Positions 1 through 7,703 of a DNA stretch of 64,000 bases are shown here, in pieces. Position numbers and translations under genes: made by a program. Under the pieces are notes generated by a model. The model saw only the letters and a list, made by a program, of their open reading frames with translations, made no database searches and was not told the DNA's origin. How positions within the stretch are numbered: the first letter of the stretch is position 1; every line of letters starts with the position of its first letter. Source of the stretch: Seonamhaeicola maritimus (GTDB taxonomy: Bacteria > Bacteroidota > Bacteroidia > Flavobacteriales > Flavobacteriaceae); contig NZ_VRKQ01000008.1 in NCBI RefSeq assembly GCF_008056315.1, forward strand, positions 434,001 to 498,000, given 5' to 3'.

Positions 1-893
1 TTGATATTGCACTTCATGATATAAAGGGGAAAGCTTTAGAAGTTCCAGTCTACGAATTATTAGGAGGAAAGCAACGTGATTTTGTTGAGTGTTTTGCTTC
101 GGTTCGATTTTCAACTTTGGATGCATTGTTAGAGCAATCAAAGCGTTTGGTTAAAGAAGGATGGAACATGTTGCGTTTGGCACCGGCCGAATTTGAAGCA
201 CAAGATGATATTACACTTTTTGAACCCAGGAATTCTATCGCTATGTTAGCAGAATGGATGGTAACATTAAGGAAGGAAGTAGGTTCAAAAGTCACTATAG
301 GAATTGATTATCACACCAGATTAACCGCTGCGGAAACATATTCATTCATGAAACGTATGCCACCTGGAACTTTAGATTTTATAGAAGAACCTATAAGAGA
401 TGAAAACCCCGAGGCTTATGAAAGTCTTCGAAAAATGATAGACATTCCTTTTGCTATTGGTGAAGAGTTCTCCAGTAAATGGCAATTTTTACCATTTATT
501 GAAAGGAACATAACACAATATGCTCGTATTGATGTTTGTAATGTTGGAGGTATTACAGAATCTATGAAGGTTGCTTCTTTGGCAGAAGCTCATTATATAG
601 ATTTAATGCCACATAATCCGTTAGGGCCTATTTGTACAGCCGCTACTATTCATGTGGCTGCTGCTTGTCCAAACTTTAGCTGGTTAGAAGAAGTCAATAC
701 TGGGGCACATGTGTCAACAAACGATCCTAAATATTATCCGGTACAACCAAAATTGGCAGGACCACGTTACCCAGTGCCTACAGAACCGGGGTTAGGTGTT
801 GAGTTTAATGAAGAATTGGCCATAGAACAAGGTTTTAAACCTATTGAAATACCTAGGTTGAAACGTAAGGATGGATCACTTACTAACTGGTAG
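1..893 (+). CDS. Enolase-superfamily sugar-acid dehydratase, galactonate-dehydratase-like (5' partial)
   Basis: The reading frame is open from base 3, so the gene starts before the window; about 297 codons are visible and roughly 100 N-terminal residues are missing. The visible start (DIKGKALEVPVYELLGG) is the conserved stretch that precedes the barrel domain in mandelate racemase/muconate lactonizing enzymes. Barrel strand ends show GIDYH (a metal-binding Asp followed by an Asp-x-His acid/base pair), EEPI and GEE (metal ligands) and MPHNPLGP (the second catalytic His), the pattern of D-galactonate dehydratase. The second strand ends MLRL, without the Lys-x-Lys of racemases. The C-terminus (RKDGSLTNW) is typical of sugar-acid dehydratases. 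The expected reaction is dehydration of an aldonate to a 2-keto-3-deoxy acid. With a GH117 gene nearby, 3,6-anhydrogalactonate cycloisomerase is a real alternative. The KDPG/KDPGal aldolase gene follows 27 bp downstream. Confidence 0.85.
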   Translation, partial: DIALHDIKGKALEVPVYELLGGKQRDFVECFASVRFSTLDALLEQSKRLVKEGWNMLRLAPAEFEAQDDITLFEPRNSIAMLAEWMVTLRKEVGSKVTIGIDYHTRLTAAETYSFMKRMPPGTLDFIEEPIRDENPEAYESLRKMIDIPFAIGEEFSSKWQFLPFIERNITQYARIDVCNVGGITESMKVASLAEAHYIDLMPHNPLGPICTAATIHVAAACPNFSWLEEVNTGAHVSTNDPKYYPVQPKLAGPRYPVPTEPGLGVEFNEELAIEQGFKPIEIPRLKRKDGSLTNW

Positions 894-920
894 GTCTCTA
901 CTTTATTTACCTAAAACTTT

Positions 921-1556
921 ATGAATAGAGAAACTATTGTAGAGATTGTTGAGCAAGAGAAACTGGTTGTTGTAATTCGGTTACAACATCAAAATGAAGT
1001 TGCTGGTGTTATTAAGAATTTAGTTGAATCTGGTATTAAGATTTTAGAAGTGACTTCTAATACTCCGGGTTTTGCAGAAGAAATCTCGAAAGCAAGAAAA
1101 TTATACCCCAATGTTTTAATAGGGGCGGGAACAGTTATAAATTCTAAAATTGCTAAAGTTGCCTCAAATGCTGGGGCGCAATTTTTGGTAACGCCTAATA
1201 CGAATGCTGAAGTTATAGAAGTAGCTCATAATAATGATATTCCTGTTTTAATGGGAGCTATGACACCAACCGAAGTTTGTAATGCAGCTGAAGCAGGTGC
1301 CGATTTTGTAAAACTCTTTCCAGCAGATATTTTGGGTGTAGATTATTTTAAATCTATAAAGGCACCATTGAATCATGTAAAACTTTTAGCCGTTGGAGGA
1401 ATAGATTTAGACACGGTGGGAGATTGGTTAGCAGCTGGTGCAGCAGGTATTGGTATTGGCGGTGCGCTTACAAAATCAGTTACAAGTAAAGCTGAATTAG
1501 AAGCTGTTAAGAAAAGAGCAGCTCAATTTATTGCGCAAGTAAAAAAATATGAATAG
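921..1556 (+). CDS. 2-keto-3-deoxy-6-phosphogluconate/galactonate aldolase
   Basis: A 211-residue class I aldolase of the KDPG/KDPGal family, full length for the family. The Schiff-base lysine lies in ADFVKLFPAD, and the catalytic glutamate in ILEVTSNTP. Where E. coli Eda has an arginine (EVTLRT), this protein has asparagine, a pattern closer to the KDPGal aldolase DgoA (EIPLNSP, from memory). A glycine-rich phosphate-binding segment (AVGGID, GIGIGG) is present. It should split the 2-keto-3-deoxy-6-phospho sugar acid into pyruvate and glyceraldehyde 3-phosphate in the cytoplasm. It follows the dehydratase-like gene in the same orientation, which fits a De Ley-Doudoroff galactonate or anhydrogalactonate route; the kinase step would have to be encoded outside the window. 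Phosphorylation state and stereochemistry of the substrate cannot be read from sequence. Confidence 0.9.
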   Translation: MNRETIVEIVEQEKLVVVIRLQHQNEVAGVIKNLVESGIKILEVTSNTPGFAEEISKARKLYPNVLIGAGTVINSKIAKVASNAGAQFLVTPNTNAEVIEVAHNNDIPVLMGAMTPTEVCNAAEAGADFVKLFPADILGVDYFKSIKAPLNHVKLLAVGGIDLDTVGDWLAAGAAGIGIGGALTKSVTSKAELEAVKKRAAQFIAQVKKYE

Positions 1557-1685
1557 CCTAATAATTTAGAAGATAGAGCTTGTGCAGTTTGGTTTAAACA
1601 TTAAAAATAATGTCCAATAGGTAAGCTCGCATTTGCAGGCTTAAAGACGAGAATATAACAGAATGGTAATTTTTAGAAATAATAT

Positions 1686-3938
1686 ATGAGATTAATAACT
1701 TTAATATTTGCTCTTTTATTGTTGGGTTGTTCATCAAATAAAGCAAATAAACAGCCTAATATCATTTTAATAATGGCAGATGATTTGGGGTTCGAATGCA
1801 TTGGAAGCTACGGTGGAACTTCATACAAAACGCCTAATATTGATAAGTTGGCACAAACAGGTATTCAATTTAATCAGGCCTATGCTCAACCACTTTGTAC
1901 TAATACCCGAGTAAAGCTCATGACAGGTAAGTATAATTTTAGAAATTGGACTGCTTTTGGGATTTTAGATCCAGAAGAAAAAACTTTTGGTCATTTAATG
2001 CAGGATGCTGGTTACAGTACATGTATAGTGGGGAAATGGCAATTACAAAGTTATGACCCGGTTAAGTATCCAGGATCAGAATACAGACGCGATACCGGAA
2101 TGAAAATAAGTGATGCCGGTTTTGATAAATATTGCGGGTGGCATGTTGGTCATACAGAAGATAAAGGTTCTCGATTTGCAAATCCAACGATTTACCAAGA
2201 TGGTGAGTTTTTAGATACAACCAATGGAAAATACGGGCCTGATATTTTTGTAGATTATTTAAACGACTATGTAAACAGTCAGGACGATAAACCGTTTTTC
2301 GTGTATTATCCTATGGCTTTAACCCATGATCCGTTTTCGCCAACGCCGGATAGTAATATTTGGAGTGACGAAGAAAGAAGAATGGATAAAGCACCTAAAT
2401 ACTTTGCCGATATGGTGGAGTATGCTGATAAACTAGTCGGTAAGATTGTAGATAACCTTAAAGCTCAAGGTATTGAAGAAGAAACACTCGTTTTATTTTA
2501 TTCAGATAATGGTACCCATCAAAGATTGTATTCTAAAATGGGTGACAAAGTGATTCAAGGTGGTAAGGGTTTAACTACCCAGGCGGGAATTAAAGTGCCT
2601 TTTGTAGCGCATTGGCCTGGGCATATTAAGGAAGGTCAACAAACTGATGAATTTATTGATGCTATAGACTTTCTTCCCACTATTTTGGATATAGCTAATG
2701 CTGAAATTCCAGATGATTTTCAAACCGATGGTGAAAGCTTTTTACCAATCTTAAATGGAGAATCTAAAGATCGAAGAGATTGGGTTTACATGAGTTATAA
2801 TCCTAAACCAGGAGCAGGGAAAGATCATTTTCATCCAGCAGAGTTTGTAATGAATACTGACTATAAGCTTTATGGTGATGGTAGATTTTATAATATTAAG
2901 GATGATGTTTTAGAGGAATCTACTATTGAAGCAAATTCTCATGAGGAAAAACTTCTAAAGGAAAGATTTAATGGTATAATTGATTCTTTAAAAAAATACC
3001 CAACAGTAGGTCATATTGAAAGATTAGATTCAGCATTAGATTCAATAATATCAAAACATGCAAGAATAGATTTAGTAGCAGAAGGTTTTAATTGGTCTGA
3101 AGGTCCGGTTTGGCAACCTAGAGGACAGAATTTGTATTTTTCAGACGTGCCTGAAAATAAAGTCTATAAATGGAATGATTTAGATGGTTTAAGTGTTTAT
3201 TTGACACCTTCTGGGTATTCGGGCGAGACTACTGAAGGGGGCCAAAAAGGGTCAAATGGTCTTGCCATTGATGCAAATGGGGGTTTAATTCTTTGTCAGC
3301 ATGGTAGTAGATCTGTGAGTAGACTTGTGAGTTTAAAGGATTCGTTAAGCCCTGTTTTTGAACCTATTATTTCAAATTACAAAGGCAAAAAGTTCAATTC
3401 ACCTAATGATCTTTTTTATGATAAAGATGATAATTTATATTTTACTGATCCGCCGTATGGTTTAGGGAAAAACGGAAAAAGTGATCTCGGATTTAATGGC
3501 GTTTATTTTTTAAGTAATCAAGGAGAGTTAAAATTAGTGGATGGCGATTTGCAAAGACCAAATGGTGTTACAGTTTCCAATAATGGTAAAATACTTTATG
3601 TTGCTGAATCGAATATTCCGAGACCAATAATATGGGCATATGACATTATTAAACCAGGTGTAGTGAAAAATAAAAGAATATTTTTTAATCCGGGGGAGAT
3701 TATAAAGACTAGTGTAGCAAAACAAAATCCGGATGGTATTAAACTAGATCAACATGGAAATATTTTTGTAGCTGCTGGCGATGGAATTCTTGTTATTACT
3801 CCAGAAGGAAAGCATATAGGAACCATTAATACTGGAAGAACAACAGGAAACTGTGTGTTTACAGATGATTATCGATATTTATTTATTACTGCAGACAACT
3901 ATCTTTTAAGAGTTAATTTACGTCCATATGCTAAATAA
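1686..3938 (+). CDS. Lipoprotein fusing S1-family sulfatase and SMP-30/gluconolactonase-like domain
   Basis: A 750-residue protein in one uninterrupted frame. Residues 1-15 form a lipoprotein signal peptide (LLLGC, Cys15). Residues about 24-440 are a type I sulfatase: NIILIMADD supplies metal-binding Asp32/Asp33, the formylglycine-type site is PLCTNTRVKLMTG with Cys71 and Arg75, and YSDNGTH near 273 supplies the Asp/Asn metal ligands. The usual Cys-x-Pro-x-Arg has Asn in place of Pro. Residues about 440-750 form a second enzyme-like domain of the SMP-30/gluconolactonase beta-propeller family, with AEGFNWSEGPVW, NSPNDLFYD, TDPPYGLG and RPNGV as the calcium-ligand segments. It probably removes sulfate from an oligosaccharide at the cell surface or in the periplasm; a lactone-hydrolysing role for the second half is inferred. 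The gene sits between the sugar-acid enzymes and a PUL FG-GAP gene. Confidence 0.88.
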   Translation: MRLITLIFALLLLGCSSNKANKQPNIILIMADDLGFECIGSYGGTSYKTPNIDKLAQTGIQFNQAYAQPLCTNTRVKLMTGKYNFRNWTAFGILDPEEKTFGHLMQDAGYSTCIVGKWQLQSYDPVKYPGSEYRRDTGMKISDAGFDKYCGWHVGHTEDKGSRFANPTIYQDGEFLDTTNGKYGPDIFVDYLNDYVNSQDDKPFFVYYPMALTHDPFSPTPDSNIWSDEERRMDKAPKYFADMVEYADKLVGKIVDNLKAQGIEEETLVLFYSDNGTHQRLYSKMGDKVIQGGKGLTTQAGIKVPFVAHWPGHIKEGQQTDEFIDAIDFLPTILDIANAEIPDDFQTDGESFLPILNGESKDRRDWVYMSYNPKPGAGKDHFHPAEFVMNTDYKLYGDGRFYNIKDDVLEESTIEANSHEEKLLKERFNGIIDSLKKYPTVGHIERLDSALDSIISKHARIDLVAEGFNWSEGPVWQPRGQNLYFSDVPENKVYKWNDLDGLSVYLTPSGYSGETTEGGQKGSNGLAIDANGGLILCQHGSRSVSRLVSLKDSLSPVFEPIISNYKGKKFNSPNDLFYDKDDNLYFTDPPYGLGKNGKSDLGFNGVYFLSNQGELKLVDGDLQRPNGVTVSNNGKILYVAESNIPRPIIWAYDIIKPGVVKNKRIFFNPGEIIKTSVAKQNPDGIKLDQHGNIFVAAGDGILVITPEGKHIGTINTGRTTGNCVFTDDYRYLFITADNYLLRVNLRPYAK

Positions 3939-4003
3939 TTTTTACTCAAATGGATGATGTTTTTATTACCTATTGATTAAATTAGTCCTACTTAAATCAA
4001 ACA

Positions 4004-7000
4004 ATGAAAAAGTTAATCCTCTTATTAAGTATTACGTTTTTAATAGTTTCTTGTAAAAAGGAAACCGAAACAAAAATCACTTCAAAAACTTCCTTTAAAT
4101 CTTTAACAAAAGAAGATTCTGGAGTTTCATTTTCGAACGATATTATTGAGAATGATACCTTAAACTATTTTACTTTTCCCTATATGTACATGGGTGGTGG
4201 AGTAGCTATAGGAGATATTAATAATGATGGCCTATCTGATATTTACTTTACCGGAAATATGACTGATAATAAGCTGTATGTGAACAAAGGTAATATGCAG
4301 TTTGACGATATTTCTAAATCTGCAGGTGTTACTGGAGACGACAGATGGTATACAGGTGTGACCATGGCAGATGTAAATGCTGACGGGTGGTTAGATATTT
4401 ATGTTTCTGTCTCGGGCTTATATGGCGAGACAAAAAATCAACTGTTTATTAATAATCAGGATGCTACGTTTACAGAACAAGCCGAGAATTATGGTCTTGC
4501 TGATGCCTCATATTCTATACAATCTACTTTTTTTGATTATAATAATGATGGTCTTTTAGATGTCTTTGTTGCTAATTATCCTATTGTGCCTGTGAGTCAA
4601 GGAAATCAATTTTATTTTGATAAGATGCAAGATAATAAGTTTGAAGATTCTGGTCATCTTTATAAGAATAATGGAGATGCCACTTTCACAGACGTTACTA
4701 CAACATCTGGCGTTCATAATTTTGGAATGACTTTGGGTTTACTTGCTTCTGATTTTAATAATGATGGTTGGCAAGATTTATATCTATCAAATGATTTTAA
4801 TGTGCCAGATTACTTTTACTTAAATAATGGTGATGGGACTTTTAAAGAAATTGTAAAAGAGGCTACAAATCAAACGTCAATGTTTGGAATGGGAATAGAC
4901 GTAGCGGATTTCAATAATGATAAATTGCTCGATTTAGTTCAGTTAGATATGACGCCTGAAGATTATAAACGAGCAAAAACTAATATGGCAAGTATGAGTC
5001 CAGAAACCTTTTATGAAGGTGTAGATTTAGGCCTGCATTATCAGTACATGCAAAATACATTGCAAGTTAACAATGGGGTTGAAGATAATGGTATACCAAT
5101 TTTTAGCAATATCTCTAGGTTAGCAGGTATGGCTACAACCGATTGGAGTTGGGGTGTGTTATTTGCAGATTTTGATAATGATGGTTTAAAAGATGTTATT
5201 GTTACTAACGGCATGAAGCGAGATGTGAACAATAATGATATAAATGAAAGAACTAAAGCGGAAGGTTTTTCAGCTTTAAATAAGTCTATAGATTACCGTC
5301 AATACCCAAGTACACCAATTGATAACTATGTTTATAAAAACGAAGGGAATTATAACTTTTCTAAAGCAAATAAAAAATGGGGTTTGATTTATGAAGGTTT
5401 TTCTAACGGGGTGTCTTATGCGGATTTTGATAATGATGGCGATTTAGATATAGTAATTAATAATTTGGGTGACGTAGCATCAGTTTTCGAAAATGAAACC
5501 AATGATGAGACTCCTCGGAATTACTTAAAAGTTAAATTTAAAGGACCTGAAAACAATCATTTTGGTTTAGGAGTTAGAGTTACTTTGAATACGGATGAAG
5601 GTGAACAATTCCAAGAACTGACTCTAAGTAGAGGATTTCAGTCTAGTGTTGAGCCTAAGCTATATTTTGGTTTAGGAGATTCTAATATTAAGGCATTGGA
5701 AGTGATGTGGCCCAATGGAAATGTTCAAAGTTTAAATAATGTTGCCGTTAATCAGGAATTAGAAATTCGGTTTGAAGATTCTAATCGAAAAGATAGTTCT
5801 ACTGAAGAAAAATCAAAATTATTTAAAGATATAACAGAAGAATCTGGTATTAGTTTTAAGCATCAAGAAGACATATTTGATGATTTTTTAACGGAGCCAT
5901 TGTTGCCTCACAAGAATTCAGCCTTCGGTCCTGCATTAACTGTTGGAGATGTAAATGGTGATGGATTAGAAGATTTTTTTATTGGGAATGCAACTGGTAG
6001 TTCTGCTTCAATGTATATTCAGAATGAAAATGGGTCTTTTAGTGTTATGAGTGGCCCGTGGGAAGCAGATGGAATATTTGAAGACACTGCGGCTTTACTA
6101 TTTGATGCAGATAAGGATGGAGATAATGATTTGTATGTAGTTAATGGAGGTAATGATGCTACAAAGCCAGAAAGTTTCTACCAAGACAGATTGTATATAA
6201 ATACAAAATCTGGATTTGTAAAAACGGATTCTTCAATGCCAAAAATCACATCTAGTGGAAATACTGTTGTTGCTGCTGATTTTGATAATGATGATGACTT
6301 AGATTTATTTGTTGGAGGGCGTATTGTTCCCGGAAAATATCCTTTTCCGGCTAAAAGTTATATTTTAAGAAATGATGGAGGTAAAGAAGAAGCTTTAAAA
6401 TATACAAATGTAACAGACGAGATTCTGCCAGAACTTAATGATGCTGGTTTGGTGACTTCAGCGCTTTGGGATGATTTTAATGAAGATGGTAAAACAGATT
6501 TGATTATTACAGGTGAGTGGATGCCAATAAGATTCTTTGAAAATAAAGGAAAACATTTTGAAGAAGTAACCAAAAATATTGGGCTTAATGAATCTACAGG
6601 TTGGTGGTATGGTTTAGAGAAAGGAGATGTTGATGGAGACGGAGATACAGATTATTTAGCTGGAAATTTAGGGCTTAACTATAAATATAAAGCTAAAAAA
6701 GACAAACCGTTTGAAGTGTATGCTAATGACTTTGATGAAAACGGTACTATGGATATTGTTTTGAGTTATGAAAAGAACGGAAAACAATTACCATTAAGAG
6801 GAAGAGAATGTTCTTCTCAACAAGTACCAGCTATTGCAGTTCGTTTTGAAACTTTTGAATTATTTGCGGATGCATCTTTAGCTGATATTTACGGACAAGC
6901 TATGCTAGATCAATCTTTGCATTACGAAGCTTCAGTTTTTGAAAATTCTTGGATTGAGAATCAAGGCAATGGTAAGTACAAACTTCATAAATTACCAAAA

Positions 7001-7315
7001 GAAGCTCAGTTTACATCTATTAATGCATTTCAAAAGATAGATTTAAAAGAAACAAGCTTTTGTTTTATAACAGCCGGCAATTTATATAATGCCGAAGTTG
7101 AAACTCCAAGAAATGACGCCGGGGTTGGATCGGTTATTAAATTTAACGATAAAAGAGCCCTAAATTTATTACCAACAAGTACAACCGGTTTGTTTGTTAA
7201 AGGTGAAATTAGAAACCTACAAACAATTCAACTAGGAAATGATGGTCAACAAGGTGTGCTTTTTGCACGTAATGATGATACTTTAAGATTAATGCAAATC
7301 AATATTGAACAATAA
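4004..7315 (+). CDS. FG-GAP/VCBS-repeat lipoprotein with ASPIC/UnbV domain
   Basis: A 1103-residue surface lipoprotein (signal MKKLILLLSITFLIVSC, Cys17). It carries about thirteen calcium-binding loops of the D-x-N/D-x-D-G-x-x-D kind, such as DINNDGLSDIY, DVNADGWLDIY and DVDGDGDTDYL, in two blocks (about residues 60-490 and 620-960). Between them, at about 504-575, lies an ASPIC/UnbV domain (GLGVRVTL, SRGFQSS, FGLGD, VMWPNG). Proteins of this size and layout are common beside SusC/SusD genes in marine Bacteroidota and lack an agreed function; glycan binding or calcium-dependent surface scaffolding is a reasonable guess. It lies 65 bp after the sulfatase fusion and ahead of the first SusC, so it may share the PUL promoter. 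A second protein with the same architecture is encoded on the minus strand at 20170-23526. Confidence 0.85.
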   Translation: MKKLILLLSITFLIVSCKKETETKITSKTSFKSLTKEDSGVSFSNDIIENDTLNYFTFPYMYMGGGVAIGDINNDGLSDIYFTGNMTDNKLYVNKGNMQFDDISKSAGVTGDDRWYTGVTMADVNADGWLDIYVSVSGLYGETKNQLFINNQDATFTEQAENYGLADASYSIQSTFFDYNNDGLLDVFVANYPIVPVSQGNQFYFDKMQDNKFEDSGHLYKNNGDATFTDVTTTSGVHNFGMTLGLLASDFNNDGWQDLYLSNDFNVPDYFYLNNGDGTFKEIVKEATNQTSMFGMGIDVADFNNDKLLDLVQLDMTPEDYKRAKTNMASMSPETFYEGVDLGLHYQYMQNTLQVNNGVEDNGIPIFSNISRLAGMATTDWSWGVLFADFDNDGLKDVIVTNGMKRDVNNNDINERTKAEGFSALNKSIDYRQYPSTPIDNYVYKNEGNYNFSKANKKWGLIYEGFSNGVSYADFDNDGDLDIVINNLGDVASVFENETNDETPRNYLKVKFKGPENNHFGLGVRVTLNTDEGEQFQELTLSRGFQSSVEPKLYFGLGDSNIKALEVMWPNGNVQSLNNVAVNQELEIRFEDSNRKDSSTEEKSKLFKDITEESGISFKHQEDIFDDFLTEPLLPHKNSAFGPALTVGDVNGDGLEDFFIGNATGSSASMYIQNENGSFSVMSGPWEADGIFEDTAALLFDADKDGDNDLYVVNGGNDATKPESFYQDRLYINTKSGFVKTDSSMPKITSSGNTVVAADFDNDDDLDLFVGGRIVPGKYPFPAKSYILRNDGGKEEALKYTNVTDEILPELNDAGLVTSALWDDFNEDGKTDLIITGEWMPIRFFENKGKHFEEVTKNIGLNESTGWWYGLEKGDVDGDGDTDYLAGNLGLNYKYKAKKDKPFEVYANDFDENGTMDIVLSYEKNGKQLPLRGRECSSQQVPAIAVRFETFELFADASLADIYGQAMLDQSLHYEASVFENSWIENQGNGKYKLHKLPKEAQFTSINAFQKIDLKETSFCFITAGNLYNAEVETPRNDAGVGSVIKFNDKRALNLLPTSTTGLFVKGEIRNLQTIQLGNDGQQGVLFARNDDTLRLMQINIEQ

Positions 7316-7400
7316 TTTAGAAAGATCAATAAGATATCTGTATTGGGTCTATTATTCTCGTTCTTTTTTTTCAATTTCCCTATAATTCTATTCTAATAAG

Positions 7401-7487
7401 TTACCATGGCATTGTGTAGCCTTCGCTGTAATTTTCATAACGTTTTTCTTGTAAGAATTCTTTCGAATATTTTGGAATTCCTTGATT
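7401..7487 (-). pseudogene. Possible 3' remnant of a lost coding sequence
   Basis: On the minus strand a short open stretch ends at a TAA (7401-7403) and reads like the end of a protein (GIPKYSKEF, then RYENYSEGYTMPW before the stop). A stop codon directly upstream in this frame (7488-7490) prevents any real gene. The composition, rich in Tyr, Lys and Glu and ending in a defined C-terminus, is more protein-like than expected for intergenic DNA. It may be the tail of a PUL enzyme removed by deletion. I cannot assign a family. Confidence 0.2.
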
Positions 7488-7688
7488 TTAAAGGGTTCTG
7501 AATTAATTGTCCATATAAATGAACATATTTTCCCAAAGGATAAAAAGTCAAATCTGTTACTTTGGACTGAGCATTTAATGTCGAAAGTGTGTCTTGATGT
7601 TTCAGATTTAAATTCCGAAGAAATCAAAAAACATTTAGGATTAATTTCAGTAGTTAAACTAGCTTATCAAACTAAATTAAATAACTAA
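7482..7688 (+). CDS. Small hypothetical protein (68 aa), doubtful
   Basis: A TTG-initiated frame in the 388-bp gap before the first SusC. The central part (DVSDLNSEEIKKHLG) is helix-like and codon choice resembles that of neighbours. There is no signal peptide and no family I recognise. The last 47 bases overlap the 21-bp element shared with the second SusC promoter region, which argues that at least this part is regulatory. The frame is open upstream only to 7455, with no ATG. It could be a gene remnant. The rest of the gap (7316-7481 and 7689-7703) shows nothing further that I can support. Confidence 0.25.
   Translation: MILKGSELIVHINEHIFPKDKKSNLLLWTEHLMSKVCLDVSDLNSEEIKKHLGLISVVKLAYQTKLNN
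7642..7662 (+). promoter_or_regulatory. Upstream element shared by both susC genes (copy 1)
   Basis: The 21-bp stretch contains TAATTT, six variable bases that include CAGT, then a base and TAAACTAG. The same arrangement with the same total length occurs at 23671-23691 upstream of the second susC. It lies 41 bp before the susC ATG. TAATTT(G) resembles the Bacteroidota -7 promoter element, so this may be a core promoter, an HTCS operator, or both. The match was found by eye. Confidence 0.4.
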
Positions 7689-7703
7689 AACTTCAAAACG
7701 CTT

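Noticed and set aside
117-893. Start of the dehydratase-like gene at ATG 117
   Set aside because: Conserved enolase-superfamily sequence continues in frame to base 3; the real start is outside the window.
7388-7627. 79-codon minus-strand frame in the gap before susC 1
   Set aside because: No start context, no recognisable motif, and it overlaps a better plus-strand frame. Another minus frame gives the more protein-like tail.
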